Shown: positions 52,308 to 60,495 of the stretch, piece after piece
How the letters are laid out: every line of letters begins with the position of its first letter
Position numbering within the stretch: the stretch's first letter is position 1
Assembly: GCA_028876385.1 (NCBI GenBank)
Contig: JAGWSF010000109.1
Coordinates: 1 to 64,000, forward strand
Reading direction: 5' to 3'
DNA: 64,000 nt
Source: Acidobacteriota bacterium
GTDB taxonomy: Bacteria; Actinomycetota; Acidimicrobiia; Acidimicrobiales; Palsa-688
Program-made: the position numbers and the translations under genes
The notes under the pieces: generated by a model
Seen by the model: the letters and a program-made list of their open reading frames with translations, nothing else
Told to the model about the DNA's origin: nothing
Database searches by the model: none

Positions 52308-53354
52308 GTGAACTCCTTCAGGGACCGCCTCGGGTGCTACGTGCTGCCGGGTGGGGTGCCCGACTCCCGCCCGGTCGTGACTCAAGCCGTGGCGGCGGAG
52401 TCCTTGGGGCTCGGGTCGGTGTGGATAGGTGAGCGCTACGACACCAAGGATCTGCCGTCTCTAGCCGGGGCGCTGAGCCAGGTGACCGACCGGGTATCCA
52501 TCGGTGCCGCCGTCACTTCGCCCGGCCTGCGCCACCCGATGGTCCTGGCCTCGATGGGCCAGACGCTGCAGTCGCTGACCGAAGGCCGGTTCCGCCTAGG
52601 GCTGGGCCGGTCGGCCAGTTGGCGGTGGCGGGCCTACGGTGCCCCGTCCCCGACTCTGGCGTCCCTCCGGGATGTGGCGCAGGTACTGAAGCGTCTATGG
52701 GCAGGAGAGACGGTCGAGTACCGGGGACCGCTCGGAACCTTCCCGGCCCTCCGCCTGGCCCAGCGGGCCGATGTCGCCCCCCCGCCCCTGCTGCTCGCCG
52801 CCGTCGGACCCAGGACGGTCGAGCTGGCCGGCGAGGCTTACGACGGCGTCATCCTGCACCCCTTCCTCACTCCCGAGGCGGTGGCTCGGACAGCGTCGTC
52901 GGCCAGGACGGCGTGCGAGCGGGCCGGGCGTGATCCCGAGCGCTTCGTGGTGTATGCCGCCGTGGTGGTCGCCCCAGACGCCACCGAAGAGGGTCGGCGG
53001 CGGGCGGTGGCGGCGCGGGCCGCCGGCTACTTCCAGGTGGACGGCCTGGGCGACGCCCTGGTCGAGGCCAACGGCTGGGACCCCGAGGCGTTGATCGCCT
53101 ACCGGCGCCAACCGGCGCTGGTCGCGCTGGGCGGCCGGCCGGCGGACAAGGCCCTCGGCCGGGAGGAGCTGGCCGACCTGGCGAGGCACCTCCCCGAAGG
53201 GTGGCTGGCGTCCTCGTCGGCGACGGGCGACAGCGCCAGCTGCGCCTCCCGTCTTCGGGACTTCGTGGCAGCCGGCGCCGACGAGCTCATCCTTCACGGC
53301 ACGACCGCCGACGGCCTCGGCTCACTGGTCGCGGCCGTCGGAGAAGACCAGTGA
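52308..53354 (+). CDS. LLM-class flavin-dependent oxidoreductase, F420-type
   Basis: A 348-residue luciferase-like protein, GTG at 52308. Landmarks: DRLGCYVLPGGVPDSRPVV, AESLGLGSVWIGERYDTKDL, ASMGQTLQSLTEGRFRLGLG, and PPLLLAAVGPRTVELAGEAY. It resembles the longer group of probable F420-dependent oxidoreductases of mycobacteria and relatives. The next gene, a kinase-like protein, overlaps its stop by four bases (GTGA), so the two are coupled. A shared step, such as oxidation and phosphorylation of the same acyl-CoA, is possible but unproven. Confidence 0.91.
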   Translation: MNSFRDRLGCYVLPGGVPDSRPVVTQAVAAESLGLGSVWIGERYDTKDLPSLAGALSQVTDRVSIGAAVTSPGLRHPMVLASMGQTLQSLTEGRFRLGLGRSASWRWRAYGAPSPTLASLRDVAQVLKRLWAGETVEYRGPLGTFPALRLAQRADVAPPPLLLAAVGPRTVELAGEAYDGVILHPFLTPEAVARTASSARTACERAGRDPERFVVYAAVVVAPDATEEGRRRAVAARAAGYFQVDGLGDALVEANGWDPEALIAYRRQPALVALGGRPADKALGREELADLARHLPEGWLASSSATGDSASCASRLRDFVAAGADELILHGTTADGLGSLVAAVGEDQ

Positions 53355-54493
53355 GCAGGTCCGACGACGCCGCTCGCAGGAGGGCTCTCGAACTATGGCT
53401 CGGGCAACATTTGCCGGGCCCGGTGGAGATCGGTGGGCTCACGAGGCCGGGGGCCGGGCAGTCGAGCGAGACGTTCCTGTTCGAGGCGAAGAGCACGGCC
53501 CGGGACCCGATGCCCCTGGTCCTGCGCATGCAGGCCGGCGCCGGCCACATCTTCCCTCAGCCCGATGCCGTATTGGAGAGTCGTGTCCTAGAGGGCGTGG
53601 CCGAAAGCGGCAAGGTGGCGGTGCCCAAGGTCATAGCGGCCGAAGAGGACCCGACGATACTCGGAGCCCCCTTCTTCGTAATGGAGCAAGTCGCCGGCCG
53701 GGTGCCCCAGGGGAAGCCTTCACTCCACGCCGGCGGATGGGTCGCCGATATGGCGCCCGAAGGGCGGCGGCACCTGTGGGAGCAGGCCATGGCCATGTTG
53801 GTGGCCGTCCACGGGGTGCCGTGGCGGCGAACCCACACTTTCCTCGACCCGGCCAGCGCCCCGGCGCCGGATCGCCTGAGCTGTCGCATCGACTGGCTCG
53901 CCGGGTGGTACCGGTGGGCCGCTCGGGATCGGGAATACCCCGTCATCGATGCCGGCCTCGAGCATCTCCGATCCAACCGTCCTGCGCTCCCTGAGAGCGA
54001 GGACGCCCTCGTCTGGGGCGACGCCAGGGTCGGCAACATGATCTTCGCCGACGACGCTTCGGTAGCGGCAGCAGTGGACTGGGAGGTGGCGACTGTCGGA
54101 CGACCCGAGATCGACCTGGCCCACTGGCTCTTCTTCGACGAGTTCGCGACCGACGCGGTCGGTGTGCCGCGACTGGACGGCTGGCCCGACCGCAATGCGA
54201 CGATCCGCCGGTACCAGGAGCTGAGCGGCCGCACCCTGTTCGACCTGGGCTACTTCGACATCATGCAGGAGCTGTTCATGGCCGTCACCCTCATCCGCCA
54301 GTCGGACCGGCGGGTGGAGAAGGGCCTTTCCGCACCTGACAGCAGGATGGGCCACGACAACACGGTGACCCAGATGTTGGCCCGGCGACTGGGTCTACCC
54401 GTGCCGGATTTGTCGCCCGACTGGCTGGCTCATCGAGGCGTCACCCCTAGCGGTGCCGGCGTCAGTGGTCGAAGGGCAGGCGGAGCAGCCTGA
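53351..54493 (+). CDS. APH-type phosphotransferase with altered Brenner motif
   Basis: A 380-residue kinase-fold protein, GTG at 53351 overlapping the luciferase-like gene. The frame is open upstream, but this start begins the fold (ALELWLGQHLPGPVEIGGL). The catalytic loop reads VWGDARVGNM (221-230): the His of HxD is Trp, while Asp and Asn are kept. The metal motif AVDWEVATVGRPEIDLA (241-257) is complete. The usual ATP-binding Lys is not obvious (LVLRMQ). Activity is therefore plausible but less certain than for the kinase at 4700. Its last 32 bases overlap the opposing amidohydrolase gene. Confidence 0.88.
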   Translation: MSRSDDAARRRALELWLGQHLPGPVEIGGLTRPGAGQSSETFLFEAKSTARDPMPLVLRMQAGAGHIFPQPDAVLESRVLEGVAESGKVAVPKVIAAEEDPTILGAPFFVMEQVAGRVPQGKPSLHAGGWVADMAPEGRRHLWEQAMAMLVAVHGVPWRRTHTFLDPASAPAPDRLSCRIDWLAGWYRWAARDREYPVIDAGLEHLRSNRPALPESEDALVWGDARVGNMIFADDASVAAAVDWEVATVGRPEIDLAHWLFFDEFATDAVGVPRLDGWPDRNATIRRYQELSGRTLFDLGYFDIMQELFMAVTLIRQSDRRVEKGLSAPDSRMGHDNTVTQMLARRLGLPVPDLSPDWLAHRGVTPSGAGVSGRRAGGAA

Positions 54494-55655
54494 TGGCGTT
54501 GCCCCGTACGATCTTGTAGACCTCGTCGTCGGACAGCCCGTGCAGGAGCTTGGTCATGATCTCCTTGGTGTCGGGCCAGGTCGAGTCACTGTGGGGGTAG
54601 TCGGTTTCGGCCGTCACGTGATCGGCACCGATGACATCGAGCGATCCGAGCCCGTGGGCATCGTTGATGAAACAGCCGTAGACGCTCTGGTAGTAGTAGG
54701 TCGAGGGGGGTTCGGGGATGTGCTTGGTCTGGGCCCACGCCTGGTTGTCCTCCCACACCTGATCCACCCGCTGAAGGGCGTAGGGGATCCATCCGATCTG
54801 GCTCTCGGCGTACATCAGCTTGAGGTCGGGATGGCGGACGAGTATCCCCGACATGAGAAAGTCCACTAGCGACGTCATGGCGTTGCCGAAGGCCAGGGTG
54901 GCGCTCACCGAGGGCGGGGCGTCGGGTGAGGCGGCTGGCATCTTCGACGACGAGCCGATGTGCATGGCGATCACGGTGCCGGTCTCGGCGCAGGCCTGGA
55001 AGAAGGGCTCCCAGTAGCCGGAATGGATGGTGGGGAGCTTGAGGTGGTAGGGCAGCTCGGAGAAGCACACGGCCGGTACACCACGGGCGGCGTTGCGGCG
55101 CACTTCCTCCGCCGCCAGGTCCACGTCCCAGAGGGGGATGATGCCCAATGGGATGAGTCGGCCGCCGGAATCTCCGCACCACTCCTCGACCATCCAGTCG
55201 TTGTAGGCCTTGACGCAGGCCAGGCCGAGTTCCTTGTCGTGGCCCTCGTAGAACGTCTGGCCACAGAAACGGGGAAGGGTCGGGAAACACATCGAGGCCT
55301 CGACCCACGATACGTCCATGTCATCCAGGCGGGCCTTGGGGTCGTAGCAGCCCGGCCGCATGTCGTCGTAGGTGATCGGAGTGAGTGTCATCTCCTCCTT
55401 GGGGTACCCGGCCGCCGCCACCATACGTTTGTGGGTGTAGACGAGATCTTCGTACACCCAGCAGTCGACCTTGGTCGGGGAATCCTCATCGAAGTGCTCC
55501 ACGTAGCTGGCGGTGCCGACGTAGTCGATGTCGCGAATACCGCGACGCTCGATTTTGGGGCCACGGTCCCGGAAGCGAGCGGGAAGCCACTGGTCCCACA
55601 CGTGGGGCGGTTCGACGACGTGGTCGTCCACGCTGATCAGCTTGGGCAGGTTCAC
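54462..55655 (-). CDS. Amidohydrolase-2 family protein
   Basis: A 397-residue metal-dependent TIM-barrel protein, GTG at 55655. The start LISVDDHVVEPPHVWDQWLP gives the metal motif DDHVVEP; VIAMHIGSSSKMP and the C-terminal TAETDYPHSDSTWPD complete the set. The central MCFPTLPRFCGQTFYEG and ELPYHLKLPTIHSGYWEPFF blocks identify a subgroup common in actinobacterial CoA-catabolic islands. It is the last gene of an operon: hydrolase (59581), ADP-forming synthetase (58412), VOC protein (56302), then this, which overlaps the VOC gene by four bases. Possible decarboxylase or C-C hydrolase. Confidence 0.93.
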   Translation of the reverse strand: MNLPKLISVDDHVVEPPHVWDQWLPARFRDRGPKIERRGIRDIDYVGTASYVEHFDEDSPTKVDCWVYEDLVYTHKRMVAAAGYPKEEMTLTPITYDDMRPGCYDPKARLDDMDVSWVEASMCFPTLPRFCGQTFYEGHDKELGLACVKAYNDWMVEEWCGDSGGRLIPLGIIPLWDVDLAAEEVRRNAARGVPAVCFSELPYHLKLPTIHSGYWEPFFQACAETGTVIAMHIGSSSKMPAASPDAPPSVSATLAFGNAMTSLVDFLMSGILVRHPDLKLMYAESQIGWIPYALQRVDQVWEDNQAWAQTKHIPEPPSTYYYQSVYGCFINDAHGLGSLDVIGADHVTAETDYPHSDSTWPDTKEIMTKLLHGLSDDEVYKIVRGNAIRLLRLPFDH

Positions 55656-56302
55656 TGCCCCACCTCCTTCGACCGGCGGTGGCTCCTCTGGCGGGTCAGG
55701 TCGGCCAGCACTGCGACCATGTCCCTACCACTCCGACGGGCATCCTCCTTGATGGACGCCCAGTCGTCCAGACTTCGGTGAGCCGCCTCAGAGTTGTCAT
55801 TCCACTTGGGGGAGAGGGGGGTCGTGATCTCCAGCCGGAGGCCGCCCGGTTCGTGGAAGTAGATGCTGTAGATGATCTGGTGGTCGACTGGGCCGAGCAC
55901 CTCGACGCCCTGGGACTGGAGCCACTCGTACCACTCGTCGACCTGCTCCTTGGTGTCGACCTGCATGGCCAGGTGTTGAAATGTATTGTAAGCCGGGTGG
56001 GAAGCTGGGCCGAGCGGGGGAAGCTCCGGCGCCTCGAAGAAGGCGACGGTGGAGCCGTCGGTCATCCGGAAGAAGGAATGAAAGTACGGCACCGGCTCCC
56101 CCGTCGAGGGGATGGCATCGTCGAGTACAGCGTTTACGAGCTCCATGCCCAGCACTCGCTCAAAGAAGTCGGCCGTGGCCGCGGTGTCCCTGGTGATGTA
56201 GGCGACATGGCTGAGCATGGCCGGTCGACCAGGCCGCCCCTGGCTCGACGGCGTGAGGCCGTCGAAGGTGCCGACCTCACCAGTGACCTTGGCGTCGTTC
56301 AT
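55652..56302 (-). CDS. VOC-family (glyoxalase/dioxygenase-like) protein
   Basis: A 216-residue protein, ATG at 56302. One VOC module is clear from about residue 25: MLSHVAYITRDTAATADFFE, GMELVNAVLDD, and FQHLAMQVDTKEQVDEWYEW, ending with IYSIYFHEPGGLRLEITTPL. Metal ligands may be His28, His110 and Glu157 (approximate). An extra C-terminal helical tail (about 45 residues) is not part of the usual module. Extradiol-type dioxygenases, epimerases and thiol transferases all share this fold, so no reaction is claimed. Its stop overlaps the amidohydrolase start. Confidence 0.88.
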   Translation of the reverse strand: MNDAKVTGEVGTFDGLTPSSQGRPGRPAMLSHVAYITRDTAATADFFERVLGMELVNAVLDDAIPSTGEPVPYFHSFFRMTDGSTVAFFEAPELPPLGPASHPAYNTFQHLAMQVDTKEQVDEWYEWLQSQGVEVLGPVDHQIIYSIYFHEPGGLRLEITTPLSPKWNDNSEAAHRSLDDWASIKEDARRSGRDMVAVLADLTRQRSHRRSKEVGQ

Positions 56303-56339
56303 GGCACCACGCTACGACGGCTTCCGTGTCTGGCAGATG

Positions 56340-58412
56340 TCAACTTGGGAGGAGCAGCAGCGCGTCGACCGCGACCAGCCCCTGCTCGGTGACCACGAGC
56401 GGGTTGATGTCAACGGAGGCGATCCAACCGGACGTCTCGGCCCACAGCCGCTCAGCTGCCTTCACAGCTGATGCGAGGGCATCCACCGGCCAGTCCCTTT
56501 GTCCCCGGACCCTCACGGCGGACACCTCGTCGGCGAGAACCAGTTCCTGTCCCTCACCGACCGGCAGCAGTCGTCCCCGCACCTGTCCTGCGGCCTCCAC
56601 TCCGACTCCTCCTCGCCCCAGCAGTACCACCGGGCCAAGGTCGGTCCCCACCTGTATTCCTACGAAGGCCTCTCCTACGCCGGCCACCATCGCCTGCACC
56701 GCCACCGTCGGCGGGACTCCTTCGAATTCAGCGATCCGGCGAAGGTCCAGGACCGCATCGGCCAGCGTTTCGGGGGTCACCCCTACTCTCACGGCCCCGA
56801 GCTCGGTGCGGTGGGGAACGTCGGCCAACTTGACGACGAGCGTGGGTCCGAGTGCATTCAGACCGGCGTGGTCGACCTGCCCCGGCTCGAGGAGGACGTA
56901 GGGAGCCACGGCGAAACCGGCCGATTCGAGCAACTCCATGGCAGTAGCAAAGGGGACGAGGGGACCGGCCGGAGTCGATACCAGGTCCTCGGGAGCCTTC
57001 GACGGGCCCGGGGCCGGAGCTGGGGGACGGAGGGGAGCCGGTCCAGTCGACGCCCGGTCGAGGGCCAGCAGGGCACGGTAGGTGGAGTCGATGCCGCGGC
57101 AGAACATCACGCCGCGGGAGCCGTAGTCGCGGGTCCACTCGCCTATCGACGTGGCTTCCACGGGAGACACGATCATCGGCTTGTCCGTATGGGCGGCCAC
57201 TTCGGCGAAGGGTTCGAGCAGCGTGCGGCTCCACCCTTCGTCGCCTTCGGCGGCCCACCAGCACAGCACCACGGCGTCCAGAGCCTCCGACGCGGCCAGC
57301 TGGGCGAAGAGCTGCTCGAGCAGATCCCGGTCGCGCATGACGAACCCGGTCATATCGAGAGGGTTGAGCGTACCCTCGCCGGGGATGGTGCGCCGAAGCC
57401 AGTCGACCGCCCCTTCCGGAACCGGTAGGTCGATGCCGAAGTCGTCAGCCGAGTCGGCGGCCATGGCGGCCACGCCGCCCGATGAGGTGACGACCCCCAC
57501 CCGACGGGCCGGCATCCGGCGCGACGGAGGGAGCTGGGCCAGTAGCTGGGCCTGGTCCAGCATGTCGTCGATGTCCCGGGCCGAGTGCACGCCGACCTCG
57601 CGGAAGCCGACGTCGTACACCCAGCTCTCGTCTGCGATCGCCCCCGTGTGGGACTTCATGATCTCCCGGGCGGCCGGTGTCCGGCCCAGCTTCACGGCCA
57701 GTATCTCCTTACCCTGAGCCTGGGCCCGGCTGACGGCGGCGAAGAAGCGGTCGGGCTCGCGCACTTTCTCGACGACGAGGCAGATGACATCAGTCGTTGG
57801 GTCGTCGGCGAAGGTCTCCACGTAGTCGGCCAGCCCGCACACCGCCTCGTTGCCCGACGAGACGGCGACACTGAAGCCGAGCTGTCGCCCGGCCCCGGCG
57901 GCCAGGCAGGCCCGCACCAGGAAGCCGCTCTGCGATACGACGGCGATCGGTCCAGGGTGCAGCCGGATGCGGCCTCCGGTGAACAGGTTGACGCCGAGCG
58001 GGACGTTCATGAACCCGCTGCAGTTGGGGCCGACGACGGCCAGACCACCGGCGCGCGCCGTCGATGTCAGTCTCTCCTGCAGCGCCTTTCCTTCATCGCC
58101 CAACTCGGCGAAACCGCCCGCGGCCACGACGACCCCTCCGCATCCGAGGGCGGCTGCCTCCTCGACCACGTCGACGGAGCGCTCGGCGTTGACCAGGGCG
58201 AGCACGGCGTCGATCGGTTCCCCGAGGGCCGTGAGGCTGGGTGCCGTCGGCCGGTCATAGACCGACGACCGGTTGGGGTTGACCAGGCGGGGCTCCAATC
58301 CGGCGTCGAGCATCGGGAGCACGGCATTGTTGGACATTCCCAGCTTCTCGCTGGCGCCGACGACGGCGATGGTGGCCGGCGCGAGCAGCCGGGACAGCGG
58401 GGTGCGGCTCAT
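56340..58412 (-). CDS. ADP-forming acyl-CoA synthetase, fused alpha-beta
   Basis: A 690-residue NDP-forming acyl-CoA synthetase. The frame extends upstream into the hydrolase gene, but ATG at 58412 overlaps its stop by one base and begins the CoA-binding Rossmann domain (LLAPATIAVVGASEKLG). Succinyl-CoA-ligase-like domains follow (VVGPNCSGFMNVP; VSQSGFLVRACL). The phosphohistidine lies in MKSHTGAIAD, and a C-terminal ATP-grasp domain (about residues 480-690) shows LVVKLADVPHRTELGAVRVG. This is a reversible route between acyl-CoA and acid plus ATP. Its upstream partner, an alpha/beta hydrolase, may feed it a free acid. Confidence 0.94.
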   Translation of the reverse strand: MSRTPLSRLLAPATIAVVGASEKLGMSNNAVLPMLDAGLEPRLVNPNRSSVYDRPTAPSLTALGEPIDAVLALVNAERSVDVVEEAAALGCGGVVVAAGGFAELGDEGKALQERLTSTARAGGLAVVGPNCSGFMNVPLGVNLFTGGRIRLHPGPIAVVSQSGFLVRACLAAGAGRQLGFSVAVSSGNEAVCGLADYVETFADDPTTDVICLVVEKVREPDRFFAAVSRAQAQGKEILAVKLGRTPAAREIMKSHTGAIADESWVYDVGFREVGVHSARDIDDMLDQAQLLAQLPPSRRMPARRVGVVTSSGGVAAMAADSADDFGIDLPVPEGAVDWLRRTIPGEGTLNPLDMTGFVMRDRDLLEQLFAQLAASEALDAVVLCWWAAEGDEGWSRTLLEPFAEVAAHTDKPMIVSPVEATSIGEWTRDYGSRGVMFCRGIDSTYRALLALDRASTGPAPLRPPAPAPGPSKAPEDLVSTPAGPLVPFATAMELLESAGFAVAPYVLLEPGQVDHAGLNALGPTLVVKLADVPHRTELGAVRVGVTPETLADAVLDLRRIAEFEGVPPTVAVQAMVAGVGEAFVGIQVGTDLGPVVLLGRGGVGVEAAGQVRGRLLPVGEGQELVLADEVSAVRVRGQRDWPVDALASAVKAAERLWAETSGWIASVDINPLVVTEQGLVAVDALLLLPS

Positions 58413-59581
58413 CAGTGTGCTGGGCCGAGTGACGACTCGATCCAGCCGACCAGCCAGTCCAAGGCTCCGTCGAGGATTTCGGGCTGCCCCTCGAAGTAGT
58501 GGTTGGCCCCCTTGGCCTCGTACAGGGTTCGGGGCGCCCTGGCCGCCGCTTCGTACATCTGCTGGCCCATATGCGGCATGACCAGCGGGTCGGCGGTGGG
58601 CGAGATGATCCCCACTGGGACCTCGACTTCGGGGAGCCAGCGCAGGGAGTCGCCGAGGGTGCGGTCGATCGACCACTGATTGATCCACGAGCGCAGGGTC
58701 GCGCAACGCCCGATGCCGGCGGGCAGGTAGTCCCCGACAGCGGGAGTGCCCCAAGGGGTCGTTCCCAGCACGCGATCGCTAGGGTCGATGGAGCCATCGA
58801 GGAAGCGCAGGTCGGCCATGGTGCCCTGCACGACGAAAGTCAGGTCGTCGAGCCCCTCCGGACGGTGGCCGGAGGAGGTGAGCGCGGCCAATTGGGCCTC
58901 CGCCCACCTGGTGATACGACGGTTCCGTTCGAGTTGAGCAGCCCGGTAAGCGGAGACGAATTCAGAGCTATAGGGGGGCCCGTTGTCCGGGTCGTACATG
59001 TCCAGCGCGGCGTTGCGCTCGAAAGGTTGATGTTCGTCGGTGATGGCGGGATCGAGCCATTCCGACGAGAGCCGGGCCCGCGACGGGTGGGCGTTGAGCA
59101 TGGCGATGGCATCGGCGGGCACCAAGCCGGCGGCGGTCAGGTCCGGGCCGCCCCCGGGGGGATGAGTCACCGAGGGCGATTGGGCCTGGGCCTGGTAGTA
59201 CGGCACGATCGATGCTCCCCCCGAGTTGCCGACGACCACGACGTGCTCGTAGCCGACCGATCGGAGGTGGGCGACCATGGACCCCATGTCCAAGAGGCAG
59301 TTCTCGAGGATCAGCGACGTGTCGTTGCCGACGTAGCGGGTGGTCAAGCCGACTCCGGCCACGCCGCGAGCGGCCAAACCGGACAGGGCGTAGTGGCCCA
59401 TGAAGTTGGCCGTGGGATGGCAGATCATCACCGCCGTCCGAGGCCGAGATCCCGACGGTCGCACCTCGCTGGCCCACACCGTGCGGGCCAGGCGGGCTAC
59501 GCCGGAGTAGATCTCGACCCGCTGATGGGCGGCCTGGGGGGCAGCCAAGAGGTTCCTATGGGTCTGCACCTCAGAGATCAT
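58412..59581 (-). CDS. Alpha/beta hydrolase
   Basis: A 389-residue hydrolase. The frame is open to 59896, but ATG at 59581 begins just before recognisable sequence (EVQTHRNLLAAPQAAHQRVE). Residues of a serine hydrolase triad can be seen: nucleophile elbow VVGNSGGASIV, acid in ISPTADPLVMP, and His in GANHYFEGQPE. An oxyanion-type segment ICHPTANFMGHYAL precedes. The substrate may be an ester, lactone or acyl-CoA. It shares one base with the ADP-forming synthetase, so the products are probably made in equal amounts and act in succession. Confidence 0.9.
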   Translation of the reverse strand: MISEVQTHRNLLAAPQAAHQRVEIYSGVARLARTVWASEVRPSGSRPRTAVMICHPTANFMGHYALSGLAARGVAGVGLTTRYVGNDTSLILENCLLDMGSMVAHLRSVGYEHVVVVGNSGGASIVPYYQAQAQSPSVTHPPGGGPDLTAAGLVPADAIAMLNAHPSRARLSSEWLDPAITDEHQPFERNAALDMYDPDNGPPYSSEFVSAYRAAQLERNRRITRWAEAQLAALTSSGHRPEGLDDLTFVVQGTMADLRFLDGSIDPSDRVLGTTPWGTPAVGDYLPAGIGRCATLRSWINQWSIDRTLGDSLRWLPEVEVPVGIISPTADPLVMPHMGQQMYEAAARAPRTLYEAKGANHYFEGQPEILDGALDWLVGWIESSLGPAH

Positions 59582-59660
59582 GGTGGGCCGCCCATGTCGA
59601 AGCAATGTACGACCATCCCGACCCATCCCCGGGGAGGAGCCGAGATGTAGAGTCCCGACG

Positions 59661-60476
59661 ATGAGCCTGGTGCTACGAAAGGTCGACGGCGGCGTACTGC
59701 TTCTCACCCTCAATCGTCCCGAGCGCAACAACGCGTGGACCGTCGAGATGGAGCAGGAGTACTTCGAGGTCCTAGCGGAGGCCTCGGCCGATGCCGAGGT
59801 GAGGGCCATTGTCGTCACCGGCGCCGGAAAGTCCTTCTGCCCCGGGTTGGACATGCAGGTCCTGGCCGAGTCGGGGGCCACGGGCAAGCCCCTCACCGAT
59901 CAGCCCCGCCGGCCCATGACCTTCGCCCGTACCGTCCCCAAACCGGTGATCGCCGCCATCAACGGGGCGTGCGCCGGCATCGGCATGGTCCAGGCCTGCT
60001 CGGCCGATCTGCGTTTCGCGGCCCGGGGGGCCAAGCTGGCTACCTCCTTCGCCCGCCGGGGGCTTCCGGCCGAGAACGCCCTGGCCTGGATCCTGCCCCG
60101 ACTCGTGGGCACGGGAGTGGCCATGGATCTCCTGCTCTCCGGGCGAACCATCCAAGCCGAGGAGGCAGCGGCCCTCGGACTGGTCGAGCGGTTGTGCAGC
60201 CCGGAGACGGTCGTGGCCGAAGCCGTGGACTACGCCAAGGACCTGGCGACCTATTGCTCCCCCCGGGCCATGGGCGCCATCAAGCGGCAGGTCTGGCAGG
60301 ATTGGGAGGACACGGCCGAGCAGAGCCGCCAGACCGCTCTGGCTCTGGTAGAGGCTCTGCGCAGCGAGATGAAGGAAGGCTCGGCCAGCTACATCGAGAA
60401 GCGGCCGCCGGCGTTCCCGGGACTGTCGGTGGCCCTCACCGAGGAGCGAACGACCCGCACCGTCTACCCGGCGTGA
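59661..60476 (+). CDS. Enoyl-CoA hydratase/isomerase (crotonase) family protein
   Basis: A 271-residue crotonase, ATG at 59661; the frame is open upstream but the fold starts here (MSLVLRKVDGG). The oxyanion segment GAGKSFCPGLDMQV is intact. The two hydratase Glu positions are not kept (CAGIGMVQACSADL; SFARRGLPAENALAW). A Glu in LPAEN lies near the acid position used by PaaG-type isomerases, so isomerisation is a better guess than hydration. It stands alone, divergent from the hydrolase gene at 59581, and converges on the thiolase. Confidence 0.91.
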   Translation: MSLVLRKVDGGVLLLTLNRPERNNAWTVEMEQEYFEVLAEASADAEVRAIVVTGAGKSFCPGLDMQVLAESGATGKPLTDQPRRPMTFARTVPKPVIAAINGACAGIGMVQACSADLRFAARGAKLATSFARRGLPAENALAWILPRLVGTGVAMDLLLSGRTIQAEEAAALGLVERLCSPETVVAEAVDYAKDLATYCSPRAMGAIKRQVWQDWEDTAEQSRQTALALVEALRSEMKEGSASYIEKRPPAFPGLSVALTEERTTRTVYPA

Positions 60477-60495
60477 CGACTCCCCAGGAGCGCCG

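Noticed and set aside
58413..58754. N-terminal extension of the ADP-forming synthetase
   Set aside because: It overlaps the hydrolase gene in another frame and has no domain sequence; the CoA-binding domain starts at 58412.
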